Assembly (NCBI GenBank): GCA_022821105.1
Contig: JAJEEH010000297.1
Coordinates: 1-34,639 of the forward strand
DNA length: 34,639 nt
Source of the DNA: Acidimicrobiia bacterium
GTDB taxonomy: Bacteria; Actinomycetota; Acidimicrobiia; Acidimicrobiales; Bin134
Direction of reading: 5' to 3'
The notes under the pieces are model-generated. The model was not told the DNA's origin, made no database searches, and saw only the letters and a program-made list of their open reading frames with translations. Within the stretch, counting starts at the first letter, position 1; every line of letters starts with the position of its first letter. This document shows, piece after piece, positions 26,489 to 34,639 of the stretch. Made by a program: the position numbers and the translations under genes.

Positions 26489-29400
26489 ATGGCCCCGGAT
26501 GCCGAGCAGGTCGTCGGTCAGAACGCCTGGCTGGTTGATGAGATGCACCGCCAGTTCCTGGCCGATCCCAAGTCGGTCAGCGAGAGTTGGCAGGACTTCT
26601 TTTCCGACTATCGCCCGGACCGGATCTTGGCTGAGCCGGCCGCCCCAACGGAGGGTCTCCAACCCGTACCCGAGCCAGACGAGCCTCGGGAGCCCTCGCC
26701 CGGCGATCCTCTGCGAGGGGCGGCCGCCCGCATCGCCCGCAACATGGAGGCCAGCCTGGCCGTCCCCACCGCAACCAGCTTCCGGGAGGTTCCGGCCAAG
26801 CTCCTCGACGTCAACCGCCGGATCATCAACGGTTATCTGGGTCGCACCGATGGGCGCAAGGTGTCGTACACCCACTTGATCGCCTACGCCGTGGTGCAGG
26901 CCATCGCCCACCACATGCCGGTGATGAACTCCACCTTCGTCGATGACGACAGCGGCCCCCGGGTGGTGCGCCATCCCCACATCGGCCTGGGCATCGCCGT
27001 AGACGTGGAGAAATCCGACGGGTCACGCTCGCTTCTGGTGCCTTGCCTGCCTGAAGCCGACACGCTGGACTTCCCCAACTTTGTGGAGCTCTACGACACC
27101 ATGATCCGCAAGGTGCGGAGCAATGATCTGAGCCCCGACGATTTTGCGGGCGTCACTGTCAGCATCACCAACCCCGGCACCCTGGGCACGGTGCAGTCGG
27201 TGCCCCGGCTCATGCCCGGCCAAGGGGTCATTGTCGGGGTGGGCACCATTGACTATCCCACGGCCTATCAGGCCGCCGACTCCCGCACGTTGGCCGACCT
27301 GGGGGTGTCGAAGGTGATCACCCTCTCGTCCACCTACGACCACCGCATCATCCAGGGTGCCGAGTCGGGGATGTTCCTGGGCGCGGTTCACGAACTTCTG
27401 CTGGGCAAGCACGCCTTCTACGACGAGATATTCCGGGCGGTGGGCGTGCCTTACGAGGCAGTGCGCTGGCGGCCCGACATCTTGCCCATCGATCGGGAAC
27501 AGGCGGTGATCACCAAGCAGGTGCAGGTGAACGCGCTCATCAACATGCACCGGGTTCGGGGCCACCTGATCGCCGACCTTGACCCGCTGTCGGCCAGCGA
27601 GCCCGAGATGCACGCCGAGCTCGATCCGGCCACCTATGGCCTGACCATCTGGGATCTCGATCGGGAGTTCCTCACCACCGGGCTGGGGGGCATCGACATG
27701 GGCCAGCCCGACGGCAAGATGCCGCTGGGAGAGATCTTGCACGTGCTCCGCAATGCCTACTGCCGGACAGTGGGCGTGGAGTACATGCATATTCAGGATC
27801 CCAACGAGAAGCAGTGGATCCAAGAGCAGGTGGAAGGGGCAGGCGCCCCGGCGGGACTGGGAGAGAAGCTGCACATTCTGGATCGGCTGAACGCGGCCGA
27901 GGCCCTGGAGCGATTCTTGGACACCAAGTACGTGGGCCAGAAACGGTTCGGAATCGAGGGGGCCGAGAGCGCCATAGTGGTGCTCGACGCAGTGCTGGGA
28001 AAGGCCGCCGACCTGGGCATGGCCTCGGCCATCATGGGCATGGCCCACCGGGGACGGCTCAATGTGCTGGTGAACATCGTGGGCAAGGACTACGGACAGC
28101 TCTTCGGCGAGTTCGAGGGGAACCTGGACGAGTCGTCCACCCAGGGGTCGGGCGACGTGAAGTACCACCTGGGCATGACCTCGGAATTCGAGAGCATGGC
28201 CGGCAACCGCATCACGGTGGAGCTGGCCGCCAACCCCTCTCACTTGGAGGCGGTGAATCCGGTGGTCGAGGGCATGGTCCGAGCCCGCTTGGACCACATC
28301 GGCAACGATCAGAGCGAGCACAGCCCGGTCAGCGGGCTGGTGCGGGGCCAGGCTGCCAGCGAGGAGAACCGCTATCCCGTGCTTCCCCTGCTGGTACACG
28401 GTGACGCCGCTTTCGCCGGCCAGGGTGTGGTGAGCGAAACATTGAACCTGTCGCTGATCCAGGGGTACCTAACCGGAGGCACGGTGCACCTGGTGATCAA
28501 CAACCAGGTGGGGTTTACCACTACCGCGGAGGCGGCTCGCTCCAGCTACTACTGCACCGACGTGGCCAAGATGATCCAGGCCCCCATCTTCCACGTCAAC
28601 GGCGACGACCCCGAGGCCTGCGCCCGAGTGGCCCTCTTGGCGCTGGCCTACCGCAACCACTTCCACAAAGACGTGGTGATAGATATGTGGTGCTACCGCC
28701 GCCAGGGGCACAACGAGGCCGACGACCCCAGCTACACCCAGCCGGAGATGTACCGGAGGATCGAGAGCCACCGCTCGGTGCGGAAGCGTTACGTGGAGTC
28801 GCTGGTCAAGCGGGGGGACATCACCCTTGATGAGGCCGAGCAGGCCATGGACGAGTTCCGGGCCAAGCTCCAGAAGGCGCTGGAAGAAACTCGGGACCGC
28901 ACTTCCGACGAATCGCTGGGGGAAACCGTTGGATCTGCGAATGCCGCCAGCAGAGAGCTTCAGCTGTCGATCTCGGAAGGACTGGCCGACCCCACTCCCC
29001 ACGTCGCGCCCCCCGTGGACACCGGCGTGTCGGAACGGCAGATCAGGCGTGTGTTCGACGTGCTCACCTCGGTGCCCGACGGGTTTGTGCTCCACCCCAA
29101 ACTGGCCCGGCAGTTCGAGGCCCGAGACAAAATGATGGCCGAGGGCATGGTGGACTGGGGGCTGGCCGAGGCGCTGGCCTTCGGCACCCTGCTCGATGAG
29201 GGAACATCGATCCGCCTAGCCGGCCAGGACTCTCGCCGGGGCACGTTCTCCCATCGCCACAGCACCCTGGTGTGCAACCAATCGGCTCGGGAGCACTGCC
29301 CGCTGGCCGAACTGGCCCGCAGCGGGGCCAGGTTGTGGGTGTACGACTCACTGCTCTCGGAATATGCCGCACTGGGATTCGAATACGGCTACTCGGTGGG

Positions 29401-30184
29401 CGACACCAATGCACTGGTCCTCTGGGAAGCCCAGTTCGGCGACTTCGTCAATGGCGCGCAGATCATCATCGACCAGTTCGTCATGTCGGCCGAGGACAAG
29501 TGGAACCAGCGCTCAGGGCTGGTGATGCTCCTTCCCCATGGTTTCGAGGGGCAGGGGCCGGAGCACTCATCGGGGCGGATCGAGCGGTTCTTGCAGTCTG
29601 TGGCCGAGAACAACATCCGAGTGGCCAACCTGTCTACTGCGGCTCAGTACTTCCATCTGCTCCGAGATCAAGCCAGGCGCTCGAAGCGCAAACCGCTGGT
29701 GCTGTTCACCCCCAAATCACTTCTGCGCCATCGAGACGCCCGATCACCGGTGGGCGATTTGACCGACGGCTGGTTCTCCCCGGTGCTGTCCGATCCCGGG
29801 GATTTCGATCCCCGGCAAGTCACCGGTGTTGTGCTGACCAGCGGCAAGATCAGCCATGAGGCCATCGCGGCGCGAGACCGAGGCGGCGCCCCTGTGGCGG
29901 TTGTGCGGGTGGAACAGCTCTACCCCTGGCCAGCTAGCACCTTGGCCGAAGCACTCGGCCACTACCCCCAAATCAACAAAATCGTCTGGCTCCAAGAGGA
30001 GCCCCAGAACATGGGGCCGTGGAACTACGTGAAAGGCCATTTGCACGAGGCGTTCGGAGACCGATGCGACATCCTTAGGGCCAGCCGCAACGAGTCGTCC
30101 AGCCCGGCCACCGGCAGCGCCGCTGTTCACACTCAGGAGCAGTCGGAGCTAATCACCCGAACCTTTGACCTGCTGAATTCCTAG
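26489..30184 (+). CDS. kgd: Multifunctional 2-oxoglutarate metabolism enzyme (2-oxoglutarate decarboxylase / E1 with E2-like domain)
   Basis: N-terminal NAWLVDEMHRQFLADPKSVSESWQDFF, E2-like domain ending TYDHRIIQGAESGMFL, E1 with MAHRGRLNVLVN, HVNGDDPEACARV, CYRRQGHNEADDPSYTQP; 1231 aa. Confidence 0.97.
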   Translation: MAPDAEQVVGQNAWLVDEMHRQFLADPKSVSESWQDFFSDYRPDRILAEPAAPTEGLQPVPEPDEPREPSPGDPLRGAAARIARNMEASLAVPTATSFREVPAKLLDVNRRIINGYLGRTDGRKVSYTHLIAYAVVQAIAHHMPVMNSTFVDDDSGPRVVRHPHIGLGIAVDVEKSDGSRSLLVPCLPEADTLDFPNFVELYDTMIRKVRSNDLSPDDFAGVTVSITNPGTLGTVQSVPRLMPGQGVIVGVGTIDYPTAYQAADSRTLADLGVSKVITLSSTYDHRIIQGAESGMFLGAVHELLLGKHAFYDEIFRAVGVPYEAVRWRPDILPIDREQAVITKQVQVNALINMHRVRGHLIADLDPLSASEPEMHAELDPATYGLTIWDLDREFLTTGLGGIDMGQPDGKMPLGEILHVLRNAYCRTVGVEYMHIQDPNEKQWIQEQVEGAGAPAGLGEKLHILDRLNAAEALERFLDTKYVGQKRFGIEGAESAIVVLDAVLGKAADLGMASAIMGMAHRGRLNVLVNIVGKDYGQLFGEFEGNLDESSTQGSGDVKYHLGMTSEFESMAGNRITVELAANPSHLEAVNPVVEGMVRARLDHIGNDQSEHSPVSGLVRGQAASEENRYPVLPLLVHGDAAFAGQGVVSETLNLSLIQGYLTGGTVHLVINNQVGFTTTAEAARSSYYCTDVAKMIQAPIFHVNGDDPEACARVALLALAYRNHFHKDVVIDMWCYRRQGHNEADDPSYTQPEMYRRIESHRSVRKRYVESLVKRGDITLDEAEQAMDEFRAKLQKALEETRDRTSDESLGETVGSANAASRELQLSISEGLADPTPHVAPPVDTGVSERQIRRVFDVLTSVPDGFVLHPKLARQFEARDKMMAEGMVDWGLAEALAFGTLLDEGTSIRLAGQDSRRGTFSHRHSTLVCNQSAREHCPLAELARSGARLWVYDSLLSEYAALGFEYGYSVGDTNALVLWEAQFGDFVNGAQIIIDQFVMSAEDKWNQRSGLVMLLPHGFEGQGPEHSSGRIERFLQSVAENNIRVANLSTAAQYFHLLRDQARRSKRKPLVLFTPKSLLRHRDARSPVGDLTDGWFSPVLSDPGDFDPRQVTGVVLTSGKISHEAIAARDRGGAPVAVVRVEQLYPWPASTLAEALGHYPQINKIVWLQEEPQNMGPWNYVKGHLHEAFGDRCDILRASRNESSSPATGSAAVHTQEQSELITRTFDLLNS

Positions 30185-30720
30185 TGCTCGAGGAGCCGCC
30201 TGGCTACCTCTCGGGCCTCGTCCAGATTTCCGACGATCCGGTCTTGGGGAACCCGCTGGAGGACGTCGAGGGACCGCAGGGTCCGGGCGGGCAACCCGGA
30301 GAGGGCCATCACAATGCACTCGGTGTCTTGGTCGATGGCCGCGTCGATGAGCTGCTCAAGGACCAACGCCGCGCTGTCGTCCATGTAGATGGTCTCGGAG
30401 AAATCAAAGATCACCACCTCATGGTCCCGGATGTCCACGCTGACGGTGTTGATGATCTTGTTGGACGACGCCACCGAGAAGCTGCCCCGGAAAGCAACCA
30501 TGCCGACTCGGGCGGCATGGGGATCTGCCTCTCCTTCAGATGGAGTGATCTCGCCTTCGAAGAACACCTGGTCCAAAATCGGCACAGAAACCACGTTGTC
30601 CATCTCCAGGCGCTCGAACTGCCGAGAGCGGGTCATGCCGGCGATGATCAGGCCAATGGCCACCGCGGTGGTGATACCCCCGAACGAGTCTTCGCGAAAA
30701 CTGTGCAGGTTGTAGCTCAT
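30181..30720 (-). CDS. SulP-derived single-TM STAS-domain protein
   Basis: MSYNLHSFREDSFGGITTAVAIGLIIAGMTRSRQFERLEMDNVVSVPILDQ then a STAS domain (VVIFDFSETIYMDDSAALVLEQLID); resembles SulP termini without the transporter body. Confidence 0.8.
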   Translation of the reverse strand: MSYNLHSFREDSFGGITTAVAIGLIIAGMTRSRQFERLEMDNVVSVPILDQVFFEGEITPSEGEADPHAARVGMVAFRGSFSVASSNKIINTVSVDIRDHEVVIFDFSETIYMDDSAALVLEQLIDAAIDQDTECIVMALSGLPARTLRSLDVLQRVPQDRIVGNLDEAREVARRLLEH

Positions 30721-30722
30721 AT

Positions 30723-30743
30723 GCCAGGCCTCTTGGGCCTGGC
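30723..30743. promoter_or_regulatory. Perfect 8-bp inverted repeat with 5-nt loop just upstream of the STAS-gene ATG
   Basis: gccaggcc-tcttg-ggcctggc; lies 2 nt from the ATG on the minus strand. Confidence 0.7.
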
Positions 30744-30758
30744 TGAGCTTAGGACATT

Positions 30759-31961
30759 TCAGTCAATGTCAAGATTGAGGAGGCGGGCGGCGTTGCCCCG
30801 CACCAGCTTGTGGACCACGTCGGAGGGCAGGTGGCCCATCATGTCCTCGGCCACCTTCTTGGTGTGCGGCCACGTTGTGTCGGTGTGGGGATAGTCGGTC
30901 TCGAACGTCACGTTGTCCACCCCCACCTCGTCCAGCGACTTCAGCCCGTGGTTGTCCCGGAAGAAACACCCGTAGATCTGCCGGTAGTAGTAGGTGGATG
31001 GCGGTTCGGGGACGATGTCCCGCACGCCACCCCAGGCTCGGTGCTCGCTCCAGACGTCGTCGCAGCGCTCCAAGATGTAGGGGATCCACCCGATCTGGCC
31101 CTCGGAGTAGGCCAGCTTCAGTTCGGGAAACCGCACCAGCACTCCGGAGAACAGGAAATCGCTCATCGAGGCGATGGCGTTGTTGAAGCTGAGCGATGCC
31201 GCCACCGCGGGCGGGGCGTCGGGAGAGGCCGCCGGCATCACCGAGGAGGAGCCGATGTGCATGCACACCGCAGTGGAGGTGTCCTGGCAGGCGGCAAAGA
31301 ATGGATCCCAGTAGTCGGTGTGAATGCTGGGCAGGCCCAGATTGGGAGCGATCTCCGAGAAGCACACGGCATGGCAGCCCCGGGCCGCATTGCGCTCCAC
31401 CTCGGCCCTTGCGAGCTCAACATCCCACAGCGGGATGATGGCCAGGGGGATGAGCGCCCCGTTTGAGTCGCCGCACCACTCCTCGATCATGAAGTCGTTG
31501 TAAGCCTGGACACAGGCCAGGGCCAGTTCCTTGTCTTCGGCCTCCAAGAAGGTCTGGCCGCAGAACCGGGGAAACGTCGGGAACGAGAGCGATGCCTCCA
31601 CGTGGTTCATCTCCATGTCCTCCACCCGGGCCTTGGGCTCGTAGCACCCTGGACGCATCTCGTCGAAGGTGATGGGCACGGCTTCCATGTCGTCGCGGTC
31701 GAACCCCACTGCGGCCACATGGCGCTTGTTGGGATACACCAGGTCCTCGTAGAACCACACGTCGCCCCACGGACCGTCATCCACGTCCAGCTCGTAGGTG
31801 TACATCTTGGGCCCGCCGGTATAGGTGATCGGCCCCACCCGGCGCCGCTCGACTCGCGGGCCTCGCTCTTTGAACCGCTCCGGCAGCCAGCTCTGCCACA
31901 AGTGTGCGGGCTCTACGAGGTGGTCGTCCACGCTGATGATCTTGGGAATCTCGGTGCGCAC
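30759..31961 (-). CDS. Amidohydrolase family 2 (metal-dependent TIM barrel)
   Basis: ISVDDHLVEPAHLW, CMHIGSSS, FPELKLAYSEGQIGWIPYILER, FETDYPHTDTTWPHT, VHKLVRGNAARLLNLD. Confidence 0.92.
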   Translation of the reverse strand: MRTEIPKIISVDDHLVEPAHLWQSWLPERFKERGPRVERRRVGPITYTGGPKMYTYELDVDDGPWGDVWFYEDLVYPNKRHVAAVGFDRDDMEAVPITFDEMRPGCYEPKARVEDMEMNHVEASLSFPTFPRFCGQTFLEAEDKELALACVQAYNDFMIEEWCGDSNGALIPLAIIPLWDVELARAEVERNAARGCHAVCFSEIAPNLGLPSIHTDYWDPFFAACQDTSTAVCMHIGSSSVMPAASPDAPPAVAASLSFNNAIASMSDFLFSGVLVRFPELKLAYSEGQIGWIPYILERCDDVWSEHRAWGGVRDIVPEPPSTYYYRQIYGCFFRDNHGLKSLDEVGVDNVTFETDYPHTDTTWPHTKKVAEDMMGHLPSDVVHKLVRGNAARLLNLDID

Positions 31962-32027
31962 GGGCAGAAGCCTACCGGCATCGGCGGGCGGTGGCCGGAT
32001 CGGTGGGCGAAGGCCGAACCGGCTCCC

Positions 32028-32489
32028 CTATTGGTCTGCGGCAGCCAAAGCAGCGGCCACTTCAGCGGGAAGGGAGGACTGGCGCGGAGAGAGGTGGTGC
32101 TCGGCAGCCCAGGCCACTGCCAGTTCGGGGCTGCCTGCGTCTCGCAGCATCTCCGCTCCCAAACGGGGATGATCCCGATATGCGGCCCATCGGCCTTTGA
32201 GCAGGCCGGGAACAATCGCTCCCGCCAGCGTGGCCCCCACTCGGGCCGCCGTTCCCAGTTCGGCTTGGATCTTCCCCACGTCGTGGAGGGCGGCGGCCAC
32301 CCGCTGGTCATCGTCCACAAGGGCAGGGTTTCGGGCCGAACGCAGTGCATGGCTGCGGTCAGCAGCGCTCATCTGGGCGTAGAGAGCGGCCTCGGCATCA
32401 CTGAGCAGGCCAATCAGCCAGCGCTCCCCGGCGGAATCGGGGTCTCGATCGAGAATCGACTGGAAGAAGCGCCGAACCAGGTGGATCAA
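32028..32489 (-). CDS. HD-domain phosphohydrolase-like protein
   Basis: VAAALHDVGKIQAELG ... YRDHPRLGAEMLRDAGSPELAVAWAAEHHLSP. TTG start at 32489 overlapping the xer stop (TTGA) is the simplest start. Confidence 0.75.
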   Translation of the reverse strand: MIHLVRRFFQSILDRDPDSAGERWLIGLLSDAEAALYAQMSAADRSHALRSARNPALVDDDQRVAAALHDVGKIQAELGTAARVGATLAGAIVPGLLKGRWAAYRDHPRLGAEMLRDAGSPELAVAWAAEHHLSPRQSSLPAEVAAALAAADQ

Positions 32490-33418
32490 CGCTTCAACAC
32501 CGCCCGCGGGTGAGCGGCTCGATAGGCCTCCCACAGCTTTTCCTTGGACACCATCGTGTAGACCTGGGTGGTGCTGATGGAGGCATGGCCCAAGAGCTCC
32601 TGCACGGCTCTGATGTCGGCGCCGTGGTCCAGCATGTGGGTGGCGCAGGAGTGGCGGAACACGTGGGGAGACACTTTGGCGCCCAACCCCACCTGCTGGG
32701 CTCTCTTCTTCACCACCCCCCAAGCCCCCTGACGCGACAGGCGGCGTCCCCGCTGGTTGAGCCATACCGCCTCTTGGTCGTGCTGGGACTCCCAGCGCTC
32801 GGGCTCCATCTCCCCCCGCCCGGCGGGCACCAACCAGGCGGTCAGCGCCTCGAGGGCGCATCGTCCCAGCGGCAGGATCCGCTCCTTTTGCCCCTTTCCC
32901 AGAACCCGCACCGTGGCCCCGCCCACGTCCAAGTCGACCAGCGACATCCCGACCAGCTCGCTTATGCGCATCCCCGTGCCGTAGAGCAGCTCCAGCATCG
33001 CCCTATCCCGTCGAGACACCCGGTCGGCGCCCACCACGGCGTCCAAGATGGCATCCACCTCGGCTTCGCTCAGCGCCCTGGGCAGGGCCCTTGGCACCGT
33101 GGGAAGCTCCACCTGGGATCCCGGGTCGTCAGCCCGGCGACCCTCGATGACTAGGAACTGGTGGAATGTCCGCACCGCGGTCATGGCCCGCTTGACCGTA
33201 GAGGGGGCCAACCCCCGGCTCTGGAGGTGCCGCAAGAACGCCAGAAGGTCTTCTTCTCCAGCCGTCTCAGGGCTGCTCTCCCGCGAGTTCAAGACCTCGC
33301 AGTAGCCGGTCAGATCCCGACGATAGGCCTCACAGGTGCGGGGGGCGCGGCCCCTCTCCAGCACCAACCAGTCCAAAAACTCCTCTACCCCGCTCCCTGC
33401 GCTCACCGCGGGCGGCAC
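32486..33418 (-). CDS. Tyrosine recombinase XerC/XerD
   Basis: Core-binding domain, then LLYGTGMRISELVGM, HVFRHSCATHMLDHGADIRAVQELLGHASISTTQVYTMVSKEKL. Confidence 0.95.
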   Translation of the reverse strand: MPPAVSAGSGVEEFLDWLVLERGRAPRTCEAYRRDLTGYCEVLNSRESSPETAGEEDLLAFLRHLQSRGLAPSTVKRAMTAVRTFHQFLVIEGRRADDPGSQVELPTVPRALPRALSEAEVDAILDAVVGADRVSRRDRAMLELLYGTGMRISELVGMSLVDLDVGGATVRVLGKGQKERILPLGRCALEALTAWLVPAGRGEMEPERWESQHDQEAVWLNQRGRRLSRQGAWGVVKKRAQQVGLGAKVSPHVFRHSCATHMLDHGADIRAVQELLGHASISTTQVYTMVSKEKLWEAYRAAHPRAVLKR

Positions 33419-33425
33419 AGAGAAT

Positions 33426-33995
33426 TCACCCCAGACGCTCTCGGGCCAGCATCAGTCCGACGATCGACTTGGCGTCGGCCACCTCGCCGGAGGCCACCAA
33501 ATCGGGGACTTCGGCCAATTTGATGCGCTCGATGGCCATGTGCTGCTCCTCGATACCGTGGGGACGGCGGTCGGTGTCGGTCAGCTCAGTGGCCAAGTAG
33601 CAGTGGGTGATCTCGTCGCAAAACCCCGGAGAATTGTGGAACACGGCCAGCAGTTCCAAGTGCCCAGCCCGCTTGCCGATCTCCTCTTCCAGCTCCCGCT
33701 GGGCAGTCATCTCGGGAGGCTCGTCCTCACTGTCGAGCTTCCCGGCGGGAATCTCCAGCAGTTCCCGATTCACCGCAGGACGATACTGGCGCACCATGAT
33801 CACCTCTTGGCCGTCGAGGGGCACGATGACCGCGGCACCGGGATGGCGGACGATCTCCCGCTCATAGACAGAACCGTCGGGTGCCATTATCTCGGCAACG
33901 CTCACTGAGACCACCCGACCCTGCCATCCCTGCCGCTCTCCTACGGGGGTGAATCCTGCCCCGCCTTCGGTTGCCGTCACTCGGCTGCCTCTCAA
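33426..33995 (-). CDS. NUDIX hydrolase, ADP-ribose pyrophosphatase-like
   Basis: Nudix box [27 protein letters not shown] overlap with pyrG. Confidence 0.93.
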   Translation of the reverse strand: MRGSRVTATEGGAGFTPVGERQGWQGRVVSVSVAEIMAPDGSVYEREIVRHPGAAVIVPLDGQEVIMVRQYRPAVNRELLEIPAGKLDSEDEPPEMTAQRELEEEIGKRAGHLELLAVFHNSPGFCDEITHCYLATELTDTDRRPHGIEEQHMAIERIKLAEVPDLVASGEVADAKSIVGLMLARERLG

Positions 33996-34639
33996 TGAAG
34001 GGCTGGGGTCGAGGCCTCGGATGCTGCCTCATCCTGATCCGGGGCCACCGCCTCAGACGGGGTCTCTTCACCCTGTTCAGCAGCGACCCCGCTTTCCCGG
34101 CGATCCAATGCGGCCTTCACCAAACCGCAGAACAGCGGAGCGGGCCGATCGGGACGGCTCTTGAACTCGGGATGAGCCTGGGTTCCCACCCACCACGGGT
34201 GGCCGTTCAGTTCGATGAATTCCACCAATAGCCCGTCGGGCGACTCCCCGGCGAGCACGAAATCGGTGCCCTCGAATCGGCCACGAAGCTTGGGGTTGAA
34301 CTCGTAGCGGTGACGGTGGCGCTCCGACACCACCTCCGCGCCGTACACCTCAGCCACTTGAGTACCCGGCCGAAGCTTGGCCAAACATGCCCCCAGCCGC
34401 ATTGTGCCACCTTTGTCGGTGATGCCCCGCTGCGATTCCATCAGGTCGATAACCGGCCACGGCGTGCTGGGGTCGAACTCGCTGGAGTGGGCGTTGGCCA
34501 GGCCCAACACGTTGCGGGCATAGTCGATGGTCATCACCTGGAGCCCGAGGCACAGGCCCAGGCAGGGCAGGTTGTTCTCCCGGGCATAGGAGGCGGCGTT
34601 GATCTTGCCCTGGATCCCACGCTCTCCGAACCCGCCGGG
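33992..34639 (-). CDS. pyrG: CTP synthase, C-terminal glutaminase domain, runs off the right edge
   Basis: Frame open from the right edge: [46 protein letters not shown] (nucleophile Cys in CLGLCLG), then THRHRYEFN-like [12 protein letters not shown] and [19 protein letters not shown]. Confidence 0.95.
   Translation of the reverse strand, partial: PGGFGERGIQGKINAASYARENNLPCLGLCLGLQVMTIDYARNVLGLANAHSSEFDPSTPWPVIDLMESQRGITDKGGTMRLGACLAKLRPGTQVAEVYGAEVVSERHRHRYEFNPKLRGRFEGTDFVLAGESPDGLLVEFIELNGHPWWVGTQAHPEFKSRPDRPAPLFCGLVKAALDRRESGVAAEQGEETPSEAVAPDQDEAASEASTPALH

Noticed and set aside
27023-28399. 458-aa ORF antisense to kgd
   Set aside because: Overlaps strongly conserved Kgd motifs on the other strand; composition artefact.
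32490-32861. N-terminal part of the 277-aa HD ORF
   Set aside because: Overlaps the xer catalytic domain in another frame and has Arg/Gly/Ala-rich filler sequence; HD homology begins downstream.
32486-33418. Integron or phage integrase signature from the tyrosine recombinase
   Set aside because: Housekeeping XerC/D-type length and motifs between HD and NUDIX/pyrG core genes; no att-like repeats, tRNA or cargo.
1-34639. CRISPR, toxin-antitoxin, prophage, insertion sequence, biosynthetic cluster or new defence system
   Set aside because: No repeat array, transposase, phage structural gene or defence-type domain combination was found; nearly all genes are recognisable core functions.

Overview
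High-GC window that reads as actinobacterial core chromosome. By gene order and protein style it looks Acidimicrobiia-like, but that is inference. It is gene dense, with about 29 supported CDSs and no rRNA, tRNA, CRISPR array, prophage or transposon that I could see. The left minus-strand block is DUF177 - rpmF - plsX - acpP - rnc - Fpg-fold gene - smc - htrA-like (partial at the left edge), preceded by a second minus-strand run fakA-like - recG - GNAT - rsmD - coaD - SepIVA-like. The middle holds a cold-shock-like gene coupled to ATP-type pckA, galE, a large unassigned repeat/propeller-like protein, a lone RAM-domain protein, a CaiB/BaiF racemase - PIG-L deacetylase - membrane protein operon, a zincin, a compact UvrD-like helicase, a CPA2 antiporter with USP domains, and xth. 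The right end holds kgd, a SulP-derived single-TM STAS protein, an amidohydrolase, an HD protein, xerC/D, a NUDIX hydrolase and pyrG (partial at the right edge). I found no multigene defence or mobile system. The strongest unusual items are: (1) an Fpg-fold protein at the usual mutM locus that lacks essentially all canonical catalytic and lesion-recognition residues but keeps its zinc finger; (2) a SulP transporter apparently collapsed to one TM plus STAS; (3) a UvrD2-like helicase with almost no 2B subdomain; (4) a 35-bp tandem duplication at smc/htrA that creates a 12-codon leader ORF coupled by ATGA; (5) a recurrent TANNNT-N6/7-start pattern suggesting leaderless mRNAs, including a 41-bp divergent xth/kgd region; (6) CTAG at all four convergent gene junctions, used as a shared stop in two.
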